Shown: positions 27,858 to 35,836 of the stretch, piece after piece | How the letters are laid out: the number at the start of each line of letters is the position of its first letter | Numbering within the stretch: the first letter of the stretch is position 1 | Assembly: GCA_943369755.1 (NCBI GenBank) | Contig: CALROG020000030.1 | Coordinates: 1-52,272, forward strand | DNA length: 52,272 nucleotides | DNA from: CALROG01 sp943369755 | Lineage (GTDB): Bacteria > Pseudomonadota > Gammaproteobacteria > Burkholderiales > Burkholderiaceae_C | Reading direction: 5' to 3' | Position numbers and translations under genes: made by a program | The notes under the pieces: generated by a model | The model's database searches: none | The model's input: only the letters and a program-made list of their open reading frames with translations | What the model was told of the DNA's origin: nothing

Positions 27858-28181
27858 ATGGCAATTTCTCTCACAGAAGCAGCGGCCCGCCACGTTTCCC
27901 GCTACCTCGGCAAACGCGGCAAGGGCGTTGGCGTGCGGCTGGGCGTCAAGACCACGGGTTGCTCGGGCCTGGCCTACAAGCTCGAATACGTGGACGATGT
28001 GGCACCCGAAGACATCGTGTTTGAAGACCACGGCGTCAAAGTCCTGATCGACCCCAAAAGCCTGGCCTACATTGACGGCACCCAGCTCGACTTTGTGCGT
28101 GAAGGCCTCAACGAGGGCTTCAAGTTCATCAACCCGAACGAGCGCGACCGCTGCGGTTGCGGCGAGTCGTTCCGGGTCTGA
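27858..28181 (+). CDS. iscA: A-type Fe-S carrier IscA
   Basis: 107 residues. The three conserved Cys are in KTTGCSGLAYKLEY and the C-terminal CGCGESF. It carries iron or Fe-S clusters to target proteins. It begins seven bp after iscU and is followed directly by an intrinsic terminator, so it may be the last gene of the short isc transcript. Confidence 0.97.
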   Translation: MAISLTEAAARHVSRYLGKRGKGVGVRLGVKTTGCSGLAYKLEYVDDVAPEDIVFEDHGVKVLIDPKSLAYIDGTQLDFVREGLNEGFKFINPNERDRCGCGESFRV

Positions 28182-28201
28182 TACGTCGTACCCGCACCGA
28201 G

Positions 28202-28223
28202 GCCGCCTGCAAGGCGGCTTTTT
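28202..28223 (+). terminator. Intrinsic terminator between iscA and hscB
   Basis: GCCGCC-TGCAA-GGCGGC (28202-28218) followed by TTTTT. It ends seven bases before the hscB ATG, so it sits in the hscB initiation region. It can separate iscRSUA from hscBA-fdx or attenuate the downstream genes. Confidence 0.8.
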
Positions 28224-28229
28224 GTTGAG

Positions 28230-28748
28230 ATGAACCTTCAGTCCACCGATTTCGAGCTGTTCGATTTGCCGGCGCTGTTCGCGCAGGACCGCGCCGCCAT
28301 CGACGCGCGCTGGAAGGAGTTGCAACGCCAGGCCCACCCCGACAAGTTTGCCGCCCAGGGTGCGGCGGCGCAGCGCGTTGCGATGCAGTGGTCGGTGCGC
28401 ATCAATGAGGCGTATCAGCGCCTGAAGGAGCCCCTGAAGCGCGCGGCCTACCTCTGCGAGCTGCGCGGCGCACCCATCAACGCAGAAGACAACACCGCCA
28501 TGCCGGCGGACTTCCTGATGGCGCAGATTGAATGGCGCGAGGCGCTGGACGAGGCCGCGACAGCGGCGCAGTTCGAGGCCCTGGGCGCCGAGATCAGCGC
28601 TGCCCGCAAAGCTGCGCTGGCCCGAATCGGGCAGTTGCTGGACACGCAGGGCGACGCCGCCACTGCCGCGCAGCAGGTGCGCGCCCTGATGTTCATCGAG
28701 CGCTTTGCCCAAGACGTCGAAGCCCGCATAGATCAACTGGGACAATAG
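28230..28748 (+). CDS. hscB: J-type co-chaperone HscB
   Basis: 172 residues. The N-terminal J-domain has HPDKF in LQRQAHPDKFAAQG, and the C-terminal three-helix IscU-binding domain shows AYLCELRGAPINAEDN and FLMAQIEWREALDEA. It brings IscU to HscA and stimulates its ATPase. The start lies just behind a terminator hairpin and has only a weak ribosome site (TTGAG). Confidence 0.96.
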   Translation: MNLQSTDFELFDLPALFAQDRAAIDARWKELQRQAHPDKFAAQGAAAQRVAMQWSVRINEAYQRLKEPLKRAAYLCELRGAPINAEDNTAMPADFLMAQIEWREALDEAATAAQFEALGAEISAARKAALARIGQLLDTQGDAATAAQQVRALMFIERFAQDVEARIDQLGQ

Positions 28749-28782
28749 AAGCCATGACGCCCGCACCTTCACTTTGTTCACT

Positions 28783-28816
28783 GCCCCCCAAGGGGGCTTC
28801 AGCGCCCTTCGGGCGC
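28783..28816. repeat. Double palindrome (REP-like) between hscB and hscA
   Basis: GCCCCC-CAA-GGGGGC (28783-28797) is followed by GCGCCC-TTC-GGGCGC (28802-28816). There is no T-run after either. I recall C-rich palindromes of this form as common dispersed repeats in Comamonadaceae genomes. It may stabilise or process the mRNA between the two genes. Confidence 0.6.
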
Positions 28817-28830
28817 AGCGGTAGCTGCTG

Positions 28831-30690
28831 ATGTCTTTATTGCAAATTTCAGAACCTGGCCAATCAGTAGACCCGCATCAGCGGCGGGTTGCAGTGGGCA
28901 TTGACCTGGGCACCACCCACTCCCTTGTGGCCGCTGTGCGCAGCGGTGTGGCCGAGTGCCTGCCCGATGCCCAGGGCCGGGTGATTCTGCCCTCGGTGGT
29001 GCGCTATCTTGACGGCGGTGGCCGGCAAATTGGCCATGACGCGCTGGGCGCACTGGCCACTGACCCGCAGAACACGGTGGCTTCGGTCAAGCGCCTGATG
29101 GGCCGTGGCCTGGCAGACATTGCCAATCGTGACAAGCTGCCCTACCAATTCATTGACAAGCCGGGCATGGTCTCGCTCAGCACCCGCGCGGGTGAGAAGT
29201 CGCCGGTTGAGATCAGTGCCGAGATTCTGGCCACGTTGCGTTACCTGGCAGAAGACAGCTTCAACGACGACCTGTACGGGGCGGTCATTACCGTGCCAGC
29301 GTACTTTGACGATGCCCAGCGCCAGGCTACCAAAGACGCCGCCAAGCTCGCTGGCATCAATGTGCTGCGCCTGATCAACGAGCCCACCGCCGCCGCCATT
29401 GCCTACGGCCTGGACAACGCCAGTGAAGGTGTTTACGCCGTGTATGACCTTGGCGGCGGCACCTTTGACATTTCTATCCTGCGCATGAGCCAGGGCGTGT
29501 TTGAGGTGATGGCCGCTGGCGGCGACTCCGCTCTGGGCGGTGACGACTACGACCGCGCCCTGGCCGACTGGGCCTTGGCCCAATTGGGTCTGGTGGCGCT
29601 GTCGGCCCAAGACAAGGCCGCCATTCAGGTCGCGGCACGGGCTGCCAAAGAAGCGCTGTCTGCTACAAATTCAGTAGCACTTCACGCAGTATTGGCAGGG
29701 ACTACAGCCTCTTTTGAGATTAGTCGAGAAGACTTCGAAGCCGCTACCGCCAGCCTGACCGCGCGCACGCTCGCTGCGGTGCGTAAGGCGTTGCGCGACG
29801 CCAAGCTCACGCGTGAGGAGATCAAAGGCGTGGTGATGGTGGGCGGCTCTACCCGCATGCCGCAGATTCAGCGTGCGGTGGCTGAGTTTTTTGGCACCGA
29901 GCCACTGATCAACCTCAACCCCGATGAGGTGGTGGCGCTGGGCGCGGCGATCCAGGCCAACCAGCTTGCGGGCAACAACCCGACCGCTGATTTGCTGTTG
30001 CTGGATGTGATTCCGCTTTCGTTGGGGATCGAGACCATGGGCGGCCTGGTCGAGCGCATTGTTCACCGCAATGAAACCATCCCCACCGCCAAGGCGCAGG
30101 ACTTCACTACCTACAAAGACGGCCAGACCGCGCTGGCGCTGCATGTGGTGCAAGGCGAGCGCGACCTGGTGGACGATTGCCGCAGCCTGGCCCGCTTCGA
30201 GCTGCGTGGGATTCCGCCCATGGCGGCTGGCGCGGCGCGCATCCGCGTCACGTTTACCGTGGACGCCGACGGGCTGCTGAGCGTCAACGCCAAAGAGCAG
30301 GGCAGCGGCGTAGAGGCGCGCATCGACGTGAAGCCCTCTTATGGCCTGAGCGATGACCAGATTGCCAAGATGCTGCAAGACAGCTTCAGCACCGCAGCGC
30401 AAGACATGAAAGCCCGCGCGCTGGCCGAGGCCAAGGTCGACGCGCAACGGATGCTGCTGGCGACTCAGAGCGCGCTGGATGCAGACGGCGTCTTGCTGTC
30501 GGCGCCCGAGCGGGAAGAGATCGCCACGCTGGCTGCCCAATTGCGCGCAACTGCCGCTGCCAGCCAGGACGCAGCGACGATTGAAGCCGCCACCGAGACC
30601 TTGGCCAAGGGTACTGAAGCCTTTGCTGCCGAGCGCATGAATCACTCCATCCAGAAGGCTTTGGCTGGCAAGAACGTGGAAACCATCTAA
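28831..30690 (+). CDS. hscA: Fe-S assembly Hsp70 chaperone HscA
   Basis: 619 residues. ATPase landmarks are GIDLGTTHSLVAAV, VPAYFDDAQRQATKDAA, YDLGGGTFDISIL and VMVGGSTRMPQIQ, followed by the substrate-binding domain (VIPLSLGIETMGGLVERIVHRN). It drives cluster release from IscU. Around residues 278-297 a dispersed palindromic repeat (29662-29717) encodes SATNSVALHAVLAGTTASFE, in a region that varies between HscA homologues. GC content dips there. The stop overlaps fdx by one base (TAATG). Confidence 0.97.
   Translation: MSLLQISEPGQSVDPHQRRVAVGIDLGTTHSLVAAVRSGVAECLPDAQGRVILPSVVRYLDGGGRQIGHDALGALATDPQNTVASVKRLMGRGLADIANRDKLPYQFIDKPGMVSLSTRAGEKSPVEISAEILATLRYLAEDSFNDDLYGAVITVPAYFDDAQRQATKDAAKLAGINVLRLINEPTAAAIAYGLDNASEGVYAVYDLGGGTFDISILRMSQGVFEVMAAGGDSALGGDDYDRALADWALAQLGLVALSAQDKAAIQVAARAAKEALSATNSVALHAVLAGTTASFEISREDFEAATASLTARTLAAVRKALRDAKLTREEIKGVVMVGGSTRMPQIQRAVAEFFGTEPLINLNPDEVVALGAAIQANQLAGNNPTADLLLLDVIPLSLGIETMGGLVERIVHRNETIPTAKAQDFTTYKDGQTALALHVVQGERDLVDDCRSLARFELRGIPPMAAGAARIRVTFTVDADGLLSVNAKEQGSGVEARIDVKPSYGLSDDQIAKMLQDSFSTAAQDMKARALAEAKVDAQRMLLATQSALDADGVLLSAPEREEIATLAAQLRATAAASQDAATIEAATETLAKGTEAFAAERMNHSIQKALAGKNVETI
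29662..29717 (+). repeat. Dispersed palindromic repeat inside hscA
   Basis: Begins GCTACAAATTCAGTAGC and ends with a GACTACAGCCTCTTTTG segment, the same layout as the copies in phaZ, aceF and lpdA but in sense orientation and more diverged. Confidence 0.6.
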
Positions 30691-31028
30691 TGCCAGTCAT
30701 CAAAATTTTGCCTCATCCCGAGTACTGCCCCAATGGTGCCGAAGTCACGGTACCGGCCGGCACCTCGATCTGCGAAGCGCTGCTGGACAACCAGATCAAC
30801 ATCGAACACGCCTGCGACCTGAGCTGTGCCTGTACCACCTGCCATGTGGTGGTGCGCGAAGGCTTTGGCTCGCTCAACGAAATGGACGAGAACGAGGAAG
30901 ACCTGCTCGACCGCGCCTGGGGGCTGGAGCCCAACTCACGACTGAGCTGTCAGGCCATCCTGGCGCAAAAGGATCTGGTGGTCGAAATCCCCAAGTACTC
31001 GATCAACCACGCCAAGGAAAACCACTAG
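30690..31028 (+). CDS. fdx: ISC-type [2Fe-2S] ferredoxin
   Basis: 112 residues. Cluster Cys are in HACDLSCACTTCHVVV and RLSCQAI, the adrenodoxin-type pattern of Isc ferredoxins. It donates electrons during cluster assembly on IscU. The start overlaps the hscA stop by one base. The stop codon TAG (31026-31028) lies within the left terminal repeat of the element at 31025-31295. No iscX follows. Confidence 0.97.
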   Translation: MPVIKILPHPEYCPNGAEVTVPAGTSICEALLDNQINIEHACDLSCACTTCHVVVREGFGSLNEMDENEEDLLDRAWGLEPNSRLSCQAILAQKDLVVEIPKYSINHAKENH

Positions 31029-31295
31029 GGCCTGTTAACACTATTGATGCCAGATGCGTTGCGGATCAAAAAGGTCATGCGCAAGGCGCGAAACGCAGCC
31101 GGACTTGATGTCCGGCAAGGCTTCGCAACGCGGCGCATGGACTTTTTGGCCGCAACCCGGAGGGAACGTGGTTAAAACAGCGCCACTCTGCGTTGCACTC
31201 CTAGGCAAGGCACCAGCCTTGCCGTCGTCGCGCGCCTTGATTGGCTCTGTTTTAACCACGTTCGCACTGGCATCAATAGTGTTAACAGGCCCTAG
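31025..31295. mobile_element. 271-bp structured element with perfect 29-bp terminal inverted repeats
   Basis: Bases 31025-31053 and 31267-31295 are exact reverse complements (29 bp, beginning CTAGGGCCTGTTAACA). Inside are two arms. Arm A pairs 31059-31082 with 31133-31155 imperfectly and encloses GCCGGAC-N5-GTCCGGC (31098-31116). Arm B pairs 31164-31180 with 31247-31263 perfectly (17 bp) and encloses GGCAAGGC-ACCA-GCCTTGCC (31204-31223). No protein is encoded. The ends form both flanking stop codons: TAG of fdx at 31026-31028 and, on the minus strand, TAG of the SDR gene at 31294-31292. It resembles a MITE or a large REP/bidirectional-terminator element; which one cannot be told from one copy. 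Confidence 0.75.
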
Positions 31296-32047
31296 CTCAC
31301 CGAGTAGCCGCCGTCCACCGGAATGGCGGTGCCGGTGACAAAGTCTGACGCGGCGCTGGCCAGGAAGACGGCGATGCCGGCCAGGTCAGCCGGTGTGCCC
31401 CAGCGGCCTGCTGGTGTGCGAGCCAGCACGCGCTCGTTAAGGCCAGCCACTTGCTGGCGCGCGCCTTGTGTCAGCTCGGTATCGATCCAGCCAGGCAGCA
31501 CGGCGTTGACCTGGATGCGATCCGGCGCCCAGGCCGTGGCCAACGAGCGCGTGAGCTGCACCACACCACCCTTGCTGGCGCCGTATGCCGACGCATAGGG
31601 CGCCCCAAAAATTGACAGCATCGAGCCGATATTGATGACTTTGCCGCCACCGGCGCGCTTCAGGTGCGGGTAGGCAGCGCGGGCGCAGAGGAAGGCGCTG
31701 GTCAGGTTGGTGTCCATTACGGTGTGCCAATCGCTCAGGCTCAGCGCTTGTGGGGCCTTGCGCACTGTGGTGCCGGCGTTGTTGACGACGATGTCCAGGC
31801 GGCCATGCACCTGCACCAAGGCGGCCAGCAGTGCCGCCACAGAAGCTTCGTTGGTTACGTCGGCCTCCAAGGCGTCGGCCTTGAGGCCTGAAGCGCGCAA
31901 ATCGGCCACTGCAGCGGCCGATTTGGCGGCATTGCGCGCGACGATGACCACCTGTGCGCCGGCCTGCGCCAAGCCACGCGCCATGCCCAGGCCGATGCCG
32001 CCATTGCCGCCTGTGACCAGGGCTACCTTGCCTGCCAGATTGAACAT
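31292..32047 (-). CDS. SDR family oxidoreductase (gluconate 5-dehydrogenase/KduD-like)
   Basis: 251 residues. The NAD(P) motif is VTGGNGGIGLGMARGL, NNAG is present, and the catalytic Ser-Tyr-Lys are in NIGSMLSIFGAPYASAYGASKGG. The C-terminal FVTGTAIPVDGGYSV is typical of classical SDRs. It resembles sugar-acid dehydrogenases, but the substrate is not certain. ATG 32047 has AAGGAG upstream; the frame continues 30 bp further upstream. Its stop codon is supplied by the right end of the inverted-repeat element. Divergent from dnaQ. Confidence 0.85.
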   Translation of the reverse strand: MFNLAGKVALVTGGNGGIGLGMARGLAQAGAQVVIVARNAAKSAAAVADLRASGLKADALEADVTNEASVAALLAALVQVHGRLDIVVNNAGTTVRKAPQALSLSDWHTVMDTNLTSAFLCARAAYPHLKRAGGGKVINIGSMLSIFGAPYASAYGASKGGVVQLTRSLATAWAPDRIQVNAVLPGWIDTELTQGARQQVAGLNERVLARTPAGRWGTPADLAGIAVFLASAASDFVTGTAIPVDGGYSVS

Positions 32048-32091
32048 GCGCTGCTCCTTGTTTGTGGGTGCGCTCAAGCATAATCGCCGCC

Positions 32092-32805
32092 ATGCGCCAG
32101 ATCGTTCTTGACACTGAAACTACCGGCCTGTCGGCTGACGGCGGCGACCGGATCATTGAAGTCGGCTGCGTTGAGCTGCTGAACCGGAAGCTGACCGGCA
32201 ACAACAAGCACTTTTACCTGAACCCTGGGCGCGATAGCCACGAAGACGCGCTCAAGGTGCACGGCATCAGCAACGAGTTCTTGCGCGACAAGCCGAAGTT
32301 TTCGGAAGTGGCGCAAGAGCTGATGGACTACCTGCAAGGCGCGGAAATCATCATTCACAACGCTGCCTTCGACGTCAGCTTTCTGAACAAGGAGCTGGAG
32401 CTGATCGGCAAGCCCGGTTTTCGCAGCTTTGTTGGCAGCGTGACCGACACCTTGTTGATGGCCAAGGAAATGTACCCCGGCAAGCGCAACGGCCTGGACG
32501 CATTGTGCGACCGCCTGGGCGTAGACAATTCCGGCCGCACGCTGCATGGCGCATTGCTCGACGCCGAGCTGCTGGCCGATGTGTACATCAACCTCACACG
32601 CGGGCAAGACGCGTTGCTGATCGACGTGGCAGTGCACGACACGGCGCAAGCCGCCAACCAGGCACGGGTAGACCTGAGCCGCCTGGTGCTGCCGGTCATC
32701 ACCGCGAGCGAGGCCGAAGCAGCGGCCCATGAAGCCGTGCTCAAGCAGCTTGACAAGGCCAGCAGTGGCAAAACCGTCTGGCGATTGACAGGTTCTGTGG
32801 CATAA
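32092..32805 (+). CDS. dnaQ: DNA polymerase III epsilon subunit (3'-5' proofreading exonuclease)
   Basis: 237 residues. The exonuclease motifs are VLDTETTGLSADGGDRIIEVG (Exo I, with the catalytic Asp and Glu), HNAAFDVSFLN (Exo II) and HGALLDAELLADVYINL (Exo III). It edits replication errors within the Pol III core. ATG 32092 gives the conserved start MRQIVLDTETTG. The stop lies in a CATAAT hexamer (32801-32806), which is also the best -10 candidate for the tRNA gene downstream. Confidence 0.96.
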   Translation: MRQIVLDTETTGLSADGGDRIIEVGCVELLNRKLTGNNKHFYLNPGRDSHEDALKVHGISNEFLRDKPKFSEVAQELMDYLQGAEIIIHNAAFDVSFLNKELELIGKPGFRSFVGSVTDTLLMAKEMYPGKRNGLDALCDRLGVDNSGRTLHGALLDAELLADVYINLTRGQDALLIDVAVHDTAQAANQARVDLSRLVLPVITASEAEAAAHEAVLKQLDKASSGKTVWRLTGSVA

Positions 32806-32831
32806 TTTAAGGCTTTCCTGAACAGCATTCA

Positions 32832-32906
32832 GGGTGATTAGCTCAGCGGTAGAGCACTGCCTTCACACGGCAGGGGTCGCAGGTTCAAACCCTGCATCAC
32901 CCACCA
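32832..32906 (+). tRNA. tRNA-Val (anticodon CAC)
   Basis: The acceptor stem GGGTGAT pairs with ATCACCC, followed by discriminator A and encoded CCA. The D-arm is GCTCAGCGGTAGAGC. The anticodon arm CTGCC-TTCACAC-GGCAG gives anticodon CAC, reading GUG. The T-arm is CAGGTTCAAACCCTG. A CCTGAA-N5-TTCAGG hairpin (32817-32833) overlaps its 5' end and may be part of the leader. Confidence 0.97.
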
Positions 32907-32912
32907 GATTTC

Positions 32913-32937
32913 AAAGTCGGCTTGGCGCCGACTTTTT
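32913..32937. terminator. Terminator after tRNA-Val
   Basis: AAAGTCGGC-TTGGC-GCCGACTTT (9-bp perfect stem), with a run of five T at 32933-32937 on the plus strand and A-residues before the stem, so it can also serve the convergent LysR gene, whose stop codon starts at its end. Confidence 0.85.
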
Positions 32938-33848
32938 CAGTTCTGCGCTGGTTTTTCTGCTGGATTTGCGCATTCCGCCAGTAGCCATTGCCGCAAGCTT
33001 GCCAGGGGTGCCAGGTGCGCGCGAGCCTCCGGGTAGCACAACCAATATCCCATGGTGTCCACATAGCCGTCATCCAGTGGCGCTGAAACCAGTCCGGCGG
33101 CAATGTCGTCGCGCACCAGGCATTGCGGTACCAGTGCCAGGCCCATGCCGGCCGCCACCGCCCGGATCAGGCTGTGGAACTGGTCCAGCTGCGAGCCGGC
33201 CAGCGGATTGACACCTTGTACCCCATGTGCGTCGCACCAGTGCACCCAAGCCAGCGGCACCGACACATGTTGCAGTAGCTGAAACTTGACGATGTCGGCG
33301 GGCTTGCGCAACAGCGGTCTGCTGCGCGGTGCCGGTGGGGCGATCAGCACCACCTCGCGCCCTGTCAGGTAGTCGGCTGTGGCGCCGGGCCAGTGACCGT
33401 CGCCAAACAGGATCGAGCAATCCAGGTCGGCGCGGTGAAAGTCATAGCCGTGAACATAGGGCACGAAGTGCAGCGCCACTTGCGGATGCTGGCGCTGGAA
33501 GCTGGGCAGTCGCGGGATCAGCCACTTGGCACCGAAGGTCGGTAGCGTGGACAGGTTGAGTGCACCGCCGCCGTCACCACTGGTAATAAGTTCCAGCGTC
33601 GCGGCTTCAAGCTGTGTCAGCACCGGGCGGATGGCCGCGTCGTAGCGCTGGCCCGCCGGCGTGAGGCTCAGGCGTTTGCGCACCCGCTCGAACAGTGCCA
33701 CACCGGTCCAGCGCTCCAGTTCCTGCACTTGCTTGCTGACGGCGCTTTGCGTCAGGTGCAGTGCCTCGGCGGCGCGCGAGATGCTGCCAAAGCGTGCCGT
33801 GGTGGCGAAGGCGCGCAACAGGTGCAGGGGCGGGCTGAGGCGGCGCAT
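32937..33848 (-). CDS. LysR family regulator (GcvA-like)
   Basis: 303 residues. The N-terminal helix-turn-helix is RLSPPLHLLRAFATTARFGSISRAAEALHLTQSAVSKQVQELE, with start and wing as in the GcvA/AmpR subgroup. The effector domain shows LNLSTLPTFGAKWLIPRLP. It is divergent from a Bug-type binding-protein gene, with an 8-bp dyad (33861-33881) between them, the usual LysR arrangement. It probably controls that gene and perhaps itself; the ligand is unknown. Confidence 0.92.
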   Translation of the reverse strand: MRRLSPPLHLLRAFATTARFGSISRAAEALHLTQSAVSKQVQELERWTGVALFERVRKRLSLTPAGQRYDAAIRPVLTQLEAATLELITSGDGGGALNLSTLPTFGAKWLIPRLPSFQRQHPQVALHFVPYVHGYDFHRADLDCSILFGDGHWPGATADYLTGREVVLIAPPAPRSRPLLRKPADIVKFQLLQHVSVPLAWVHWCDAHGVQGVNPLAGSQLDQFHSLIRAVAAGMGLALVPQCLVRDDIAAGLVSAPLDDGYVDTMGYWLCYPEARAHLAPLASLRQWLLAECANPAEKPAQN

Positions 33849-33860
33849 GTCAAGTCCTAA

Positions 33861-33881
33861 AACATTCCAATGAGGAATGTT
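33861..33881. promoter_or_regulatory. LysR-type operator
   Basis: AACATTCC-AATGA-GGAATGTT is a perfect 8-bp inverted repeat containing a T-N11-A core, placed 12 bp upstream of the lysR start and 76 bp before the divergent ATG 33958. Confidence 0.7.
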
Positions 33882-33957
33882 ATCAGGCTTGTTTTTCGTT
33901 TGGCAGCCGCGCGCCGTGTCACCAGAATCCTCGAATCAACAACTTGAGAGTATTTTC

Positions 33958-34914
33958 ATGCAACGACGACAGCTTCTAGCCCTGACCGGCACTTCATTAC
34001 TCTCCGGACTGGTTGGCGCGCAAGGTCGACCGCTCAAGCTGGTGGTGCCGTTCCCGCCGGGTGGGGCAACCGACATTACGGCGCGGGTATTGGTTGAGCC
34101 ACTGTCCCGTCTGCTGGATCAGCCGGTGATTGTGGACAACCGCGCTGGTGCCGGGGGCTCGATTGGCATGGCCGAGGTGGCCAAGGCACCCGCCGACGGG
34201 CTGACCCTGGGCGTAGCCACACTCTCCACCCACGGCGTGAACCCTGCTGTGTACAAGAAGCTGGCCTACGACCCGCTCAAGGACTTTGCTGCCGTGACCG
34301 AAGTGGTCAAGGCCCCCGGTGTGCTGGTGGTCAACGCGGCGATGCCGGTGCGCGACTTTGCCGAGTTTCTCAAGTACCTGAAGGCCAATCCGGGCAAGGT
34401 GACCTATGCCTCACCAGGCAATGGCACGATCGGGCACATGTGGGGCGAGCTATTCAAGAGCACCACCAACACCTTCATGGTGCACATTCCGTACCGGGGT
34501 GCCGGCCCGGCACTGAACGACCTGCTGGCGGGCCAGGTGCAGGTGTATTTTGACCAGGTGGCGTCTTCATTGCCGCACATCCAGTCTGGCAAGCTGCGTG
34601 CGCTTGCGGTGTCCTGGAGTCAACGCCTGGCCATGCTGCCCAGTGTGCCCACCTATGCGGAGATGAGTCTGTTTTCCAACAACGACCCTTCGTGGTTTGG
34701 TTTGGTGGCACCCGTGGCCACGCCAGCGCCAGCCGTGCGTCGCGTGCAAGACGCTGTAGCCCGGGCGCTGCGCGAACCTGCCGTGCGTGACCGCCTGGCT
34801 GGCCAGGGCCTGTTCCCGTCGGGCACGCTGCCAGAAGAGTTTGCCGCACAGATCCGCAAGGAAATCGACAAGATGCAGCGCATCAGCCGCTTTGCCCGCA
34901 TCAGCCTTGACTGA
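33958..34914 (+). CDS. Tripartite tricarboxylate transporter-type (Bug) periplasmic binding protein
   Basis: 318 residues. The signal peptide (MQRRQLLALTGTSLLSGLVGAQG) starts with paired Arg, but a Tat signal is not certain. The mature part begins RPLKLVVPFPPGGATDITARVL, the Bug-family signature, with DNRAGAGGSIGMAEVAKAPADG and the IPYRGAGPALNDLLAGQVQVYFD block. Such proteins bind carboxylates in the periplasm for TctAB uptake or as sensors. No TctA/TctB genes are nearby, as is common for Bug paralogues. ATG 33958 gives the signal peptide; the frame is open 81 bp upstream. Confidence 0.92.
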   Translation: MQRRQLLALTGTSLLSGLVGAQGRPLKLVVPFPPGGATDITARVLVEPLSRLLDQPVIVDNRAGAGGSIGMAEVAKAPADGLTLGVATLSTHGVNPAVYKKLAYDPLKDFAAVTEVVKAPGVLVVNAAMPVRDFAEFLKYLKANPGKVTYASPGNGTIGHMWGELFKSTTNTFMVHIPYRGAGPALNDLLAGQVQVYFDQVASSLPHIQSGKLRALAVSWSQRLAMLPSVPTYAEMSLFSNNDPSWFGLVAPVATPAPAVRRVQDAVARALREPAVRDRLAGQGLFPSGTLPEEFAAQIRKEIDKMQRISRFARISLD

Positions 34915-34978
34915 AGGGGCGCGTTTGAGTGCGGTTTTGAAGTTGCTGAACCTGCGCGCCGCCGAGCGCTGCGCCACA

Positions 34979-35836
34979 ATGACGGGCATGACGCCAATGA
35001 TTCGTTCGCTGCCCGGCAGCACGCCGCTGGTGCTGGATTCGCCGCACAGCGGTACCCAGTACCCGGCCGACTTTGCCCATGCCTGCGACCCTTTGGTGTT
35101 GCGCCGCGCTGAAGACACGCATGTGGACGCGCTTTACAGCTTTGCCCCGGACCTGGGCGCGGCCTGGGTCGAGGCGCTGTTTCCGCGCAGCTACCTGGAC
35201 GCCAACCGCGACACCACGGAGGTGGACGTGGACATGCTGGACGGGCCCTGGCCACACCCGGTGGCAACCGATGCGAAGGTGCTGTCCAAAGTGCGGCTGG
35301 GCAAGGGTCTGATCTGGCGTCGTACCGACGACGGCCAGCCGATTTACCAGCGTGCGCTGGGCGTGGCCGAGGTGCAAAGCCGAATTGAGCGTTGCTGGCA
35401 GCCGTATCACGCAGCGGTGGCGCAGGCCATTGACTCAGCCCATGTGCGCCATGGCTACAGCATTCACATCAACTGCCATTCCATGCCCGCCGTGGCGTCC
35501 AGCCACGCCACGGAGTTTCCGGGCCTGGTGCACGCCGACTTCGTGGTCGGCAACCGGGATCACACCACTGCCAGCGCCGCACTCGCCGAGCGGGTGGGCA
35601 ACCACCTGAAGGCGCAGGGCTACAGCGTGGAGCTCAACCACCCATACAAGGGTGTGGAGCTGGTGCGCCGCTACGGCGACCCGGCGCGCCAGCGGCACAG
35701 CTTGCAGTTGGAAATCAACCGCAAGCTCTACATGAATGAGCAGACGCTGGAAACCACCGCTGGCTTTGCGCCGTTGCAGGCCAGCCTGCAGTCTCTGGTG
35801 GCGTTGCTGCTGGCCACCGACCCGCGCACGCTGTGA
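34979..35836 (+). CDS. hutG: N-formylglutamate amidohydrolase
   Basis: About 285 residues. PLVLDSPHSGTQYP and INCHSMPAV contain conserved His, with DANRDTTEVD as a further family block. It hydrolyses N-formylglutamate, as in the last step of one histidine-degradation route, but no other hut genes are here, so a more general formyl/acyl-amino acid hydrolase role is possible. Several ATGs (34979, 34988, 34997) could start it. It ends in TGATG shared with the next gene, so the two are probably co-expressed. Confidence 0.85.
   Translation: MTGMTPMIRSLPGSTPLVLDSPHSGTQYPADFAHACDPLVLRRAEDTHVDALYSFAPDLGAAWVEALFPRSYLDANRDTTEVDVDMLDGPWPHPVATDAKVLSKVRLGKGLIWRRTDDGQPIYQRALGVAEVQSRIERCWQPYHAAVAQAIDSAHVRHGYSIHINCHSMPAVASSHATEFPGLVHADFVVGNRDHTTASAALAERVGNHLKAQGYSVELNHPYKGVELVRRYGDPARQRHSLQLEINRKLYMNEQTLETTAGFAPLQASLQSLVALLLATDPRTL

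Noticed and set aside
28783..28816. Intrinsic terminator between hscB and hscA
   Set aside because: Strong hairpins, but no T-run follows either of them.
32785..32806. TTGACA plus CATAAT as tRNA promoter
   Set aside because: The spacing is only 10 bp, too short for a sigma-70 promoter; only the CATAAT remains a weak -10 candidate.
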